From an uncultured Prevotellaceae bacterium (GTDB lineage Bacteria; Bacteroidota; Bacteroidia; Bacteroidales; Bacteroidaceae), in contig ONGG01000016.1 of NCBI GenBank assembly GCA_900317305.1, positions 1 to 52,525 on the forward strand: 52,525 nucleotides of DNA, written 5' to 3'. This document shows, piece after piece, positions 18,251 to 26,245 of the stretch. The translations under genes were made by a program, and so were the position numbers. Position 1 is the stretch's first letter. Each line of letters begins with the position of its first letter. Under the pieces are notes generated by a model. The model searched no databases. It saw nothing but the letters and a program-made list of their open reading frames with translations, and was not told the origin of the DNA.

Positions 18251-19489
18251 CTACGATATCGCCTCCATACTGGGCACATAGCTTTTCTGGATGGCTACGG
18301 CAATGGCCGTGGCCACTTCCATGTCGCTCAGTCCCACGTTGCGCCCGAAGTCGTAGAGCATGTTGAGCTCCTCGTTCGAGATAGCCTTGTCCGACAGCAC
18401 AATCAGTATCATGTAGTCGAGCATGTCCTCACGCATGCCGGGATTCACCTTGAGAATATTCTCCACCGAATCGTTGAAGGTCTTCACGATATCGCCAGCC
18501 ATCACCTCCTCGACAAATTTCCGTGGGAAGATCTTCAGGTCGGCCAGGTTCTCGATGATGGCATGGTATTCTTCCAGGTTGAGGGCCTTGTCGATATTGG
18601 CCACGAGGATTCCTGCCGAGACAATGAACCGTGCCATGAACTCGTCGAGCTCGCTGTTGCCCACCTTGAGCAGGATGGAGATGAGCTCTTCCATCCCATC
18701 GTTGAGTTCCTTCTGCGTGGTCATCGTAGAGAAGAGGTTGAGTGCCTGCACACGAATGGGGTTAACGGGATGGGTAGCACGGCTGATGCCCTTGTCCTTG
18801 AGGAAGTAGTTGAGCCGGCGGTTGTTGTCGGCGATCAGTGCATCGAGGCTCACGTTCATCTTCACCAGGTCAAGGCCCGAGGCGAGTTTGAAGAATGCCG
18901 TGACACACACGCCCAGGTCGTCGGTGGCCATATACCCGTAGCGGTCGGCCACCAGTTCGGCCAACTGCTCGTGCAGACGGATTTTGTATTGCAACGCGAC
19001 GGGCACTGCCGCCTCTGGAGGAAACACGAAGCGCACGAGACGTGTGAGCCGTGTGTCCTTGTTGATGAGATGTCCCAGCTCGTGTCCGATGACGAAGCGC
19101 AGCTCATCCTCTGTCATCAAATCGAAGAGTGCGGAGTTGACATTCACGATATTAGGCTCGCCCTCGTCTTCCGCTGCCACCGAGAAGGCGTTCACCGACG
19201 AGTCGCCAGTGATATAGAAATCGACGGGCTCTTCGAAATGCAGTTTGTCTTTCACCTCATGGCACAGTCGGTAGAAGTCGGGCAGCAGGTCTTGCTGCAC
19301 TTTCAGACTGTGTCCCTCCATACTGCTTCGCCAGTAGGTATCGGTGCCCGAGGTCTTGATTTTCTTGAGCACGGCCTCTACCACCGCCCCTTGGAGGGCG
19401 TTGTAGATCTGCTTGCTGAGTTGTTTCTCCAGGGCAATGGATGGTTTCAGGTGTTTCCTGCCCTTTTTTGCTTTTGGCTTGTTCTCCAT
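18251..19489 (-). CDS. M48 family metallopeptidase with a TerB-like C-terminus
   Basis: A 412-residue protein with no signal peptide and a lysine-rich start. The zinc site is HELGH (136-140) within LRFVIGHELGHLINKD, as in M48 peptidases. Unlike HtpX it has no clear transmembrane helices, so it is likely cytoplasmic. Residues about 345-412 (MLDYMILIVLSDKAISNEEL ... DMEVATAIA) resemble the acidic helical TerB-type fold, so it may be a peptidase-TerB fusion. It lies 74 bases downstream of the SGNH hydrolase gene on the same strand. The physiological substrate is unknown. Confidence 0.85.
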   Translation of the reverse strand: MENKPKAKKGRKHLKPSIALEKQLSKQIYNALQGAVVEAVLKKIKTSGTDTYWRSSMEGHSLKVQQDLLPDFYRLCHEVKDKLHFEEPVDFYITGDSSVNAFSVAAEDEGEPNIVNVNSALFDLMTEDELRFVIGHELGHLINKDTRLTRLVRFVFPPEAAVPVALQYKIRLHEQLAELVADRYGYMATDDLGVCVTAFFKLASGLDLVKMNVSLDALIADNNRRLNYFLKDKGISRATHPVNPIRVQALNLFSTMTTQKELNDGMEELISILLKVGNSELDEFMARFIVSAGILVANIDKALNLEEYHAIIENLADLKIFPRKFVEEVMAGDIVKTFNDSVENILKVNPGMREDMLDYMILIVLSDKAISNEELNMLYDFGRNVGLSDMEVATAIAVAIQKSYVPSMEAIS

Positions 19490-19563
19490 GATGATTAAGG
19501 ATTGATTAAAAAGGTTTTCAAGGGAAGCCGAACGACGGTAGGCGCCGTTCAGCCTTCCCCATG

Positions 19564-20325
19564 CTATCTCAGGGTATTGGTTTTCCCCGTTGTCTTGTTA
19601 GTGCCCTTGTATTTGGTCTGGTGGCGCTCATTGTGCTTGAACTGCGGCAACTTGGTCTTGGGATACTCCATGACGATGGGGTGACGGGCCTCCGGACCGC
19701 TCATCCACCTTGCCACACCGTCTATCCAATGGGCGCTGGCCTCGAATGTGGGATGGATGCCATCGGCAAACCGCTGCAGTTTCAGGTGGTAACTGTCGTA
19801 GAACCTGTCGGCCCCCACATTCTCGCGAATCATGTTCACGATGCCGGGGTCTTTGGCTACGGCCTTCAAGCTGATGGGACCAATCCAGATAAAGGGGATG
19901 TTGCCTATCTCGCGCATAATTTCTCTCACGGCCTCACCCCGCGCAGCGATATCGTGATACCCCAAGTCGTTGGTTCCCAACGAGATGATGATGAACGTGG
20001 GATTCACTTTCTTGATGAGCCGGGGCAACTCGGTGGTATAGGCCCAGCACTTCACCGTAGCGCCATACCACACCGAGGAGAAGATGGTGTATCCGTTCTG
20101 GTACGCATAGTCGGCAAAACGGCGCGACACCCCATCCAGGGTGGAGTCGCCAATGATAAGGACACGATGGCGGCAAGTATCGGTTTCAACCGTAGTCTCG
20201 ATGTTGTCTACGGGTTCGCCTGCCAGCACCTTGTCGACCACGAAGTCGAGGCTGTCGATCGACTGTGCCCATGCGGCGAGCGTGATGCTGAAAACAGACA
20301 GGATTACAAAAATCTTTTTTCTCAT
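19564..20325 (-). CDS. Secreted SGNH/GDSL-type hydrolase
   Basis: A 253-residue protein from ATG 20325 (MRKKIFVILSVFSITLAAWA, a signal peptide). Catalytic blocks of the SGNH family are present: GDSTLDG with Ser61, the conserved Gly near residue 88 in WYGATVKC, GTND (117-120), and DGIHP with Asp188 and His191. Such enzymes are esterases or deacetylases acting on acylated glycans and lipids; with a signal peptide this one is periplasmic or secreted. It lies 45 bases downstream of the BASS-type transporter gene and may share a transcript with it and the GH97 gene, which would suit release of acyl groups from a glycan, though that link is inference. Confidence 0.88.
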   Translation of the reverse strand: MRKKIFVILSVFSITLAAWAQSIDSLDFVVDKVLAGEPVDNIETTVETDTCRHRVLIIGDSTLDGVSRRFADYAYQNGYTIFSSVWYGATVKCWAYTTELPRLIKKVNPTFIIISLGTNDLGYHDIAARGEAVREIMREIGNIPFIWIGPISLKAVAKDPGIVNMIRENVGADRFYDSYHLKLQRFADGIHPTFEASAHWIDGVARWMSGPEARHPIVMEYPKTKLPQFKHNERHQTKYKGTNKTTGKTNTLR

Positions 20326-20343
20326 ATCAATCGTTTTTGATGA

Positions 20344-20360
20344 GGCCACGCGACGTGGCC
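20344..20360 (-). other. Short hairpin between transporter and hydrolase genes
   Basis: GGCCACG-CGA-CGTGGCC, a perfect 7-bp stem in the 45-base gap. There is no T run after it on the minus strand, so it may be an RNA stability or processing element rather than a terminator. Confidence 0.5.
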
Positions 20361-20370
20361 GTGGTTATTG

Positions 20371-21351
20371 TTATTCGTGGTGGCCATGCCGCTCATACTC
20401 CCACAGCTCGATGCTGTTGATGATGTTCTGCCAGAGGATGTAGCATCCTGGTCCCACCGAGGAAAGGGGGTTGAGATAGGTATAGGCTATCCAAATGGCG
20501 AAGGCCGTATTTTTCTGTCCGAGCGCCTGTCCGGCCTCCTGGGTGCGATGGAAAAAATGTCCCACATACCTTCCAACGGCGAACTGAAGGAGACAGACCA
20601 TGAGTGCGGAGAGGGCGATGACCACGATAAAGGCCACCGACGACTCGGCATGCACGATGTTCTTCACCGTGGTGCCCGTGACGATGGTGAGCGAGCACCC
20701 CCAGAGGTAGAACGACAGGTCTTTGATGCTGATGATGCGCTGGTGCAGGCGGTGCATGAAATGCTTCACGATATAGGCCAGCACCATGGGCACGAGGAGC
20801 ACGAGGCACACCTTGTAGAGGATGATGAAGAACGCCGTCCAGAATCCCATGTCGACGGAGGGGTCGATGAGTGGGAAGCACACCGGTACGAGGAGGGCGG
20901 TGAGGAAATTGGAGAGAAACGTATAGGTGGTCATCTCCTCCAGGTTTCCTCCCAGTTTGGCCGTCACCACGGCAGCGGCCGCCGCGCACGGACCGATTAT
21001 GCAGGTGAGCAGCGCCTCGAGCAGAATGAGGTTGTCGCCCTTGATGTGGAAGATGAGCACGGCGCTCACCACCATTACGACGAAGGCCACCTGGAACACA
21101 CCCACCCAGAGATGCCACCCCACGGGCCGGAGCTTGTGGAAATCGACCTTGCAGAAGGTGACGAAGAGGATGAGGAACATGAACATGGGGAAGATGGCAT
21201 CGATGATGGGCTCGCAGAACTCTCCCGCCTCGTCGAGCTGGGGCGTGAAGGCGAACACCAGGTAGATGAGCGTTCCGGTGAGCATCGCCACCGGCAATGT
21301 CCATTCCTTGAGAAATCTCAGCAGTCGTGCCTCTTGTTCGCCTACGCTCAT
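20371..21351 (-). CDS. Bile acid:sodium symporter-like (BASS) membrane transporter
   Basis: A 326-residue protein with about nine to ten membrane segments. It fits the BASS/ASBT fold: LTCIIGPCAAAAAVVTAKLGG near residue 115 and the second-half motif LGQKNTAFAIWIAYTYLNP near residue 283, similar to the GLQN-type crossover motif. Family members use sodium to import organic anions; several bacterial branches do not carry bile acids. It starts 10 bases after the GH97 stop, so the two genes form an operon, and could import a product released by that enzyme; this is inference from position. Confidence 0.85.
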   Translation of the reverse strand: MSVGEQEARLLRFLKEWTLPVAMLTGTLIYLVFAFTPQLDEAGEFCEPIIDAIFPMFMFLILFVTFCKVDFHKLRPVGWHLWVGVFQVAFVVMVVSAVLIFHIKGDNLILLEALLTCIIGPCAAAAAVVTAKLGGNLEEMTTYTFLSNFLTALLVPVCFPLIDPSVDMGFWTAFFIILYKVCLVLLVPMVLAYIVKHFMHRLHQRIISIKDLSFYLWGCSLTIVTGTTVKNIVHAESSVAFIVVIALSALMVCLLQFAVGRYVGHFFHRTQEAGQALGQKNTAFAIWIAYTYLNPLSSVGPGCYILWQNIINSIELWEYERHGHHE

Positions 21352-21361
21352 ACTTTGATGC

Positions 21362-23344
21362 TTACTTCACCAGTATAATACCTCCCATGGGTTGGAGCGT
21401 GACCTTGGCACGTCCCTTCTTGTCGACCTTCAGCTGGCGGAGCTCAGCCTCGGCGATGGCGTTCTCGGCCTTCGAGGCCTGACGGTCGGTGTAGTAACGC
21501 ACGGTCTGAGCGGCAAACATCGGCAGGTCGAGGGTGAGGGTGATGGGCTGGTCGGTGCCGTTGATGCCCGCCACATACCAGTCGTTGCCATGCCGGCGTG
21601 CCAGGATGGCATAGCGTGTGGGATAGCCGTCTACAAAACGCGTCTCGTCCCAGGTGGTGGGCAGGGCGCGCAGGAAGTCGAGCTCGAACTGTGGCAGTTC
21701 GTTGAGGTTGTTGGGCTGCATGGCCACGCAGTTGACGGCGGTCTGCAGCACGATGCCCGTGGCCATCTCGAACGTGTCGGAAGAGCGGCGGTAGTTGCGG
21801 CTCTTGTTGTCGCGGCTCATGCGCCGGTTCATGATGATGCCTCCCCAGTCGAAGGCGCCCATGGCATTGCGTGAGAAGGGGTGCATGGTGAGTTCGAATC
21901 CCTCCTTGTCGCAATGGTGCTGCGAGAACATGAGGTTCTCGGATGCCAGGGCGGCCTCGCTCGCCACATAGTTGGGATACATGCGCTCCCATCCACGGGG
22001 CATGGTGCAGCCGTGGAACACCACTTGCAGACCATACCGGTTGGCATCGCTGAGGATGTCCTCGTAGAGGCGCATCGTCTCCTGCTTGTCGCTGCCGAAG
22101 AAGTCGACCTTGATGCCGGCCACGCCGATGCTCTTGAGCCATCGCATCTCGCGCTCACGGGCAAAGGATGTCGACATGCAGTCGCGTGGTGTCTGCGGCG
22201 CGTCGTTCCAGAATCCGTTGGAGTTGTACCACAGCATGAGCCTCACGCCCCGCTGCTGGGCATACCGCGAGAGTTCGGCCATCCGCTCACGCCCGATGTT
22301 CTTGTCCCACCAGTTGTCGACGAGGCAGAACTCGAAACCCATGGCCGAGGCCAGGTCGATGAACCGCACCTGATCGTCGTAGTTGATCGACTCGTCTTGC
22401 CAGATGAGCCAACTCCAGGTGTAGCGGCCCGACTGGAAAGGTTGGGTAGCCTCGTAGAGCGGGTCTACCACATCGTACATCACCGTGGTCTCCACAATGG
22501 GTTTCAGTGTGGTGCCCAGGGTGATGGTGCGCCAAGGCGTGCTGCCGGGGAGGGGGATGCCTGCAAACTCGCTGCCGACGCCGTTGAACTCTCCTTTCTC
22601 GGGGAAGGCGATGGTATAGCCCTTCGCAGGGTCGTAGTCGCTCAGGCGTGAGCCACAGTAGGCGCTCGACACGCCGGTCTCGCCCACGAGCGCCCAACCA
22701 TCATCGCCGAGGCGGAAGAGGCAGGGGAAGGTGTAGCCCAGGCCGAACTTCGACTTGGTAGCCATGGGCATGTCGGCCTCATAATCCTCCTCATAGGAGG
22801 GCTTGGTGCGCTCCCATCCTGTCTTGGGTCCTATCTGCGGACAGAGGAAAGTGGTGGTGCCGTCGGCGAAGCGGAAAGCGGTGGCCTCGTTATAGATAAG
22901 GGCGCACTTGGGATTGTCGTTCTTCTGCCGGGGAATGGTGTAGCGGAAGGCTATGTCGTTGTCCGACACGAGGAAGGTGGCCGTCATGCGCTGTCCGTTG
23001 GCATTCACGAAGTCCACGTCCATGCTGTTCGCCACATAATGGATGTTGGAGACCTTGGCCTGCTGCATGGTGTAGGTCTTCTCCACCTTGTCGTTACGGC
23101 TGCCGGTGATTTTGAGGCCGGTGGTGAAGTCACCGATGTCGGCTTTCAGACCGAGGGCCGAAGGCAGCACCATCAGTTTTCCGCCATAGGTCACTTGGTA
23201 GCGGGCATGGCCATCGTCGGCTTTCACCTCTACCACCAGCCTGCCGTCGGGCGAGGCTACGGTGCAAGAAGCGTCGTTGGCATGGCCCATGGCTTGCACA
23301 AAAGCCACCATTGCCATTGTCATCAATAAAATCGTCTTTCTCAT
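21362..23344 (-). CDS. Glycoside hydrolase family 97
   Basis: A 660-residue secreted enzyme with a signal peptide ending near residue 20. N-terminal beta-sandwich (about 25-290, including SPDGRLVVEV), catalytic TIM barrel (about 300-560), C-terminal sandwich (about 570-660). In the barrel, GIKVDFFGSD places Asp414 where retaining GH97 enzymes carry their nucleophile, and ASEN at about 467-470 offers Glu469 as acid/base. I therefore favour the retaining branch (alpha-galactosidase type) over inverting SusB-type alpha-glucosidases, based on remembered family positions. First gene of a likely operon with the BASS-type transporter and SGNH hydrolase, driven by a perfect consensus promoter with a leader of roughly 140 nt. 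Confidence 0.93.
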   Translation of the reverse strand: MRKTILLMTMAMVAFVQAMGHANDASCTVASPDGRLVVEVKADDGHARYQVTYGGKLMVLPSALGLKADIGDFTTGLKITGSRNDKVEKTYTMQQAKVSNIHYVANSMDVDFVNANGQRMTATFLVSDNDIAFRYTIPRQKNDNPKCALIYNEATAFRFADGTTTFLCPQIGPKTGWERTKPSYEEDYEADMPMATKSKFGLGYTFPCLFRLGDDGWALVGETGVSSAYCGSRLSDYDPAKGYTIAFPEKGEFNGVGSEFAGIPLPGSTPWRTITLGTTLKPIVETTVMYDVVDPLYEATQPFQSGRYTWSWLIWQDESINYDDQVRFIDLASAMGFEFCLVDNWWDKNIGRERMAELSRYAQQRGVRLMLWYNSNGFWNDAPQTPRDCMSTSFAREREMRWLKSIGVAGIKVDFFGSDKQETMRLYEDILSDANRYGLQVVFHGCTMPRGWERMYPNYVASEAALASENLMFSQHHCDKEGFELTMHPFSRNAMGAFDWGGIIMNRRMSRDNKSRNYRRSSDTFEMATGIVLQTAVNCVAMQPNNLNELPQFELDFLRALPTTWDETRFVDGYPTRYAILARRHGNDWYVAGINGTDQPITLTLDLPMFAAQTVRYYTDRQASKAENAIAEAELRQLKVDKKGRAKVTLQPMGGIILVK

Positions 23345-23489
23345 ATATGTACTTTATCTTTTAAAAATCAAGCCAAATGCCGGCGGTATTCGATACGGCC
23401 CATACTCGTGAAACAGGTGGCATGGCTCATCTGGCGCCACTCCGTCTCGAGTTTGAATAGGCGATTTGTTTTTTTATTCGATTAGGCGA

Positions 23490-23521
23490 CAAAGTTACGA
23501 TTAAGCGATAGAAAAAACAAA
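23490..23521 (-). promoter_or_regulatory. Perfect consensus promoter of the GH97 operon
   Basis: TTTG, 20 bases, TAACTTTG on the minus strand, about 145 bases before the GH97 start. Confidence 0.85.
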
Positions 23522-23572
23522 TTAATTCGACCTTTTCTTTCCAAGTAGCGGATTGGGGCGACGTACAGGATG

Positions 23573-23605
23573 CAAAAAAACGGTGGCGTCGTTTCGACGT
23601 CACCG
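23573..23605 (-). terminator. Intrinsic terminator of nagB
   Basis: On the minus strand CGGTGACGTC pairs with GACGCCACCG (one wobble) around 5 bases, followed by T7. It begins about 25 bases after the nagB stop. Confidence 0.92.
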
Positions 23606-23630
23606 CTGTGGTATCTTGATGAAGAGGCAA

Positions 23631-24425
23631 TCAGATGAGATTGTCTTTCTCAATGTCCTTGAAATACTTGTAGGTGCCCACCTTCAGTTCGTCGGTGGCA
23701 GCCTCGTCGCACACGATGATGCCATGCTGGTGCATCTGCAGCGCGCTGATGGTCCACATGTGGTTCACGCTTCCCTCAACGGCAGCCTGCAAGGCACGGG
23801 CCTTGTGGTGACCATTGACCAGAATCATCACCTCGCGGGCATCCATCACGGTGCCTACACCCACGGTGAGGGCCAGTTTGGGCACTTTGTTGATGTCGTT
23901 GTCGAAGAAACGCGAGTTGGCGATGATGGTATCGGTGGTGAGGGTCTTCACACGGGTGCGGGAAGACAGCGACGAGCCAGGCTCGTTGAATGCGATATGT
24001 CCGTCGGGACCGATGCCGCCGAGGAAGAGGTCGATGCCGCCGGCCTCCTTGATCATCTCCTCGTAATGGGCGCACTCTGCGGCCAGGTCCTTGGCATTGC
24101 CATTGAGGATATGGATATTCTCTTTCGGGCAGTCGATGTGGTCGAAAAGATTGCGTGCCATGAATGAGTGGTAGCTCTCGGGATGGTCTTCGGGCAAGTT
24201 CACATACTCGTCCATGTTGAAGGTGAGCACGTTCTTGAACGACACCCTACCCTCTTTGTTGGCTTTCACCAGTTCGGCATACATACCTTCGGGCGAGGAA
24301 CCGGTGGGAAGTCCGAGTACGAAGGGTTTCTCTGCTGTGGGATTGGCCTCGTTGATGCGCTTGATCACATGCTCGGCAGCCCACTTCGACATTTTCTGAT
24401 AGTCGCTTTCGATGATTAATCTCAT
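23631..24425 (-). CDS. nagB: Glucosamine-6-phosphate deaminase
   Basis: A 264-residue enzyme converting glucosamine-6-phosphate to fructose-6-phosphate and ammonia, feeding amino sugars into glycolysis in the cytoplasm. Catalytic residues sit at standard positions: Asp72 and Glu73 in NMDEYVN, and Asp141, His143 and Glu148 in [11 protein letters not shown]. The phosphate-binding segment [11 protein letters not shown] (39-49) is complete. Length is normal, close to the short NagB form. It is a single-gene unit with its own promoter and terminator. A probable small RNA is encoded just upstream on the same strand. Confidence 0.98.
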   Translation of the reverse strand: MRLIIESDYQKMSKWAAEHVIKRINEANPTAEKPFVLGLPTGSSPEGMYAELVKANKEGRVSFKNVLTFNMDEYVNLPEDHPESYHSFMARNLFDHIDCPKENIHILNGNAKDLAAECAHYEEMIKEAGGIDLFLGGIGPDGHIAFNEPGSSLSSRTRVKTLTTDTIIANSRFFDNDINKVPKLALTVGVGTVMDAREVMILVNGHHKARALQAAVEGSVNHMWTISALQMHQHGIIVCDEAATDELKVGTYKYFKDIEKDNLI

Positions 24426-24457
24426 ATTACTTTTGTTTAAAATGTTTCTTTTCGCTG

Positions 24458-24490
24458 CAAAAATATATATTTTTCGACAAAATGTTCAAA
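24458..24490 (-). promoter_or_regulatory. Promoter of nagB
   Basis: TTTG, 21 bases, TATTTTTG on the minus strand, 33 bases before the nagB ATG. Confidence 0.8.
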
Positions 24491-24576
24491 AAGAGAAGAA
24501 AAAAAATACAAAAAAGAAGAATCGCACCTTATAGATAATGAGTTAATCCGCCTTTCAAACCCGCATCGCCACAACC

Positions 24577-24612
24577 AACAAAAAAAGTCCTCGACGTCGC
24601 GTCGGGGACTTT
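24577..24612 (-). terminator. Terminator of the candidate small RNA
   Basis: AAAGTCCCCGACG pairs with CGTCGAGGACTTT (one wobble) around 3 bases and is followed by T7 on the minus strand. On the plus strand the T tract is poor. Confidence 0.88.
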
Positions 24613-24672
24613 CATTCTTGAATGTTTCAGCAGTTTGTCTTATGTAGTTATCTTTCTGAAAATCGTTTTAAC
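24578..24672 (-). ncRNA. Candidate small RNA (about 95 nt) upstream of nagB
   Basis: The unit is bounded by a consensus promoter (24678-24708) and a strong terminator hairpin (24584-24612, then T7 on the minus strand). The expected transcript is about 95 nt and contains no ORF that ends before the terminator; the only ATG runs through the terminator stem. It could be a free small RNA or an attenuated leader whose read-through would reach nagB about 150 bases on. No homology could be checked. Confidence 0.6.
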
Positions 24673-24677
24673 GAGTG

Positions 24678-24708
24678 CAAAGTTAATCAAAAATTGATTT
24701 AAATCAAA
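24678..24708 (-). promoter_or_regulatory. Consensus promoter of the candidate small RNA
   Basis: TTTG, 19 bases, TAACTTTG on the minus strand, with no protein gene within 250 bases downstream. Confidence 0.75.
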
Positions 24709-24879
24709 AAAAGGTGCATCTTTAGGGTCGAAAATCAACGTAAACGTTTTCGTTGGAACGTTGGCAAAGGCGTTTTGCAAACGGCACTGCCCTACCGGCC
24801 GCGAATCCAAACATACAAAAACTTTTCACCCCGTCAATAGAAATAAGGTGAAAGATTGTGCCGTTTATGGAAAAATTTG

Positions 24880-24887
24880 TATTTTTG
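24880..24887 (+). promoter_or_regulatory. Promoter -7 box of the hflX operon
   Basis: TATTTTTG with ATTG 21 bases before it, giving a leader of about 70 nt before the ATG at 24961. Confidence 0.65.
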
Positions 24888-24960
24888 CACGATAATAGGC
24901 AGCAGAAATTGGTGCTTCATGCGCCCCTCACCCCACCCTGCCCATGTCAACACACATGCT

Positions 24961-26223
24961 ATGAAAGAATTTGTGATATCCGAGGCGCAAGCCGAAACCG
25001 CCGTTCTCGTTGGTTTGATCACCAAAGACCAAGACGAGGCCAAGACCAAAGAGTATCTCGACGAGCTGGAATTCCTCGCCGACACTGCCGGTGCCGTCAC
25101 CGTGAAACGCTTCACACAGCGGATGAACGGTCCGTCGTCGGTGACCTATGTGGGCAAAGGCAAACTCGAGGAGATACGCGACTACATCAAGGCCGAGGAG
25201 GATGCCGACCGCGTGGTGGGCATGGTGATTTTCGACGACGAGCTCTCGGCCAAGCAGCTGCGCAACATCGAGCAGGTGCTGCAAGTGAAAATCCTCGACC
25301 GCACCTCTCTCATCCTCGACATCTTCGCCATGAGGGCGCAGACCGCCAACGCCAAGACCCAGGTGGAACTGGCGCAATACCGTTATATGCTGCCCCGTCT
25401 GCAAAGGCTGTGGACCCACCTGGAACGCCAGGGAGGCGGCTCGGGCTCGGGCGGTGGCAAAGGCTCGGTGGGACTGAGAGGTCCTGGTGAGACCCAACTC
25501 GAGATGGACCGCCGCATCATCCTGCAACGCATGACGCTCCTGAAACAGCGGCTTGCCGAAATCGACAAGCAGAAATCGACACAGCGCAAGAACCGCGGAA
25601 GACTCATCCGCGTGGCCCTCGTGGGATACACCAACGTGGGGAAGTCGACCATCATGAACCTGCTCTCCAAGAGCGAGGTGTTCGCGGAGAACAAGCTCTT
25701 CGCCACCCTCGACACCACCGTGCGCAAGGTGGTGGTGGAGAACCTGCCCTTCCTCCTGGCCGACACCGTGGGATTCATCCGCAAATTGCCCACCGACCTG
25801 GTCGACTCGTTCAAGTCGACCCTCGACGAAACCCGTGAGGCCGACCTGCTCATCCACGTGGTCGACATCTCGCACCCCGACTTCGAGGAGCAGATCAGCG
25901 TGGTGGAGCGGACCCTCGGCGAACTGGGCTGCTCGGAGAAGCCGATGATGATCGTATTCAACAAAATCGACGCCTACCACTGGGTGGACAAGGAGCCCGA
26001 CGACCTGACTCCCCCCACGAAGGAGAACGTGACACTCGACGAACTGCGCCGCACCTGGATGGCCAAGCTCAACGACAACTGCATCTTCATCTCCGCCCGC
26101 GAGCACATCAACATCGACGAGTTGCGGTCGGTGCTTTACCGCAAGGTGCGCGAACTGCACGTGCAGAAATATCCCTACAACGACTTCCTTTATCCGGAGA
26201 CAGAGACTGAATCAGAAGAATAA
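24961..26223 (+). CDS. hflX: GTPase HflX
   Basis: A 420-residue ribosome-associated GTPase of the HflX family, which splits stalled ribosomes after stress. I start at ATG 24961 (MKEFVISEAQ); the open frame extends 35 codons upstream, but that part overlaps the promoter and does not resemble the family. N-terminal domain with YVGKGKLEEI (64-73), then a long helix and the glycine-rich GGGSGSGGGKGSVGLRGPG linker before GETQLE (about 177-182), then the G domain: G1 GYTNVGKST (222-230), G3 DTVGF and a G4 NKID. First gene of a tight run with DUF4954, M16 and fumarase genes. Confidence 0.96.
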   Translation: MKEFVISEAQAETAVLVGLITKDQDEAKTKEYLDELEFLADTAGAVTVKRFTQRMNGPSSVTYVGKGKLEEIRDYIKAEEDADRVVGMVIFDDELSAKQLRNIEQVLQVKILDRTSLILDIFAMRAQTANAKTQVELAQYRYMLPRLQRLWTHLERQGGGSGSGGGKGSVGLRGPGETQLEMDRRIILQRMTLLKQRLAEIDKQKSTQRKNRGRLIRVALVGYTNVGKSTIMNLLSKSEVFAENKLFATLDTTVRKVVVENLPFLLADTVGFIRKLPTDLVDSFKSTLDETREADLLIHVVDISHPDFEEQISVVERTLGELGCSEKPMMIVFNKIDAYHWVDKEPDDLTPPTKENVTLDELRRTWMAKLNDNCIFISAREHINIDELRSVLYRKVRELHVQKYPYNDFLYPETETESEE

Positions 26224-26245
26224 CAAAGCCTAAAACATAATAAGA

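Larger units (their letters stand above)
24426..24960. other. nagB-hflX intergenic region
   Basis: 535 bases with no protein gene that I can support. It holds the nagB promoter, a candidate small RNA unit on the minus strand and the hflX promoter. Between them lie palindromic sequences, including AAACGTTT near 24743 and CAACG...CGTTG around it, which could be operator sites. Confidence 0.7.

Noticed and set aside
18233-19498. 421-residue plus-strand ORF opposite M48
   Set aside because: The minus-strand frame has the HELGH zinc motif and a family match; the plus frame has none.
24856-24960. 35-codon extension of HflX
   Set aside because: It overlaps the promoter box and adds sequence unlike the family.
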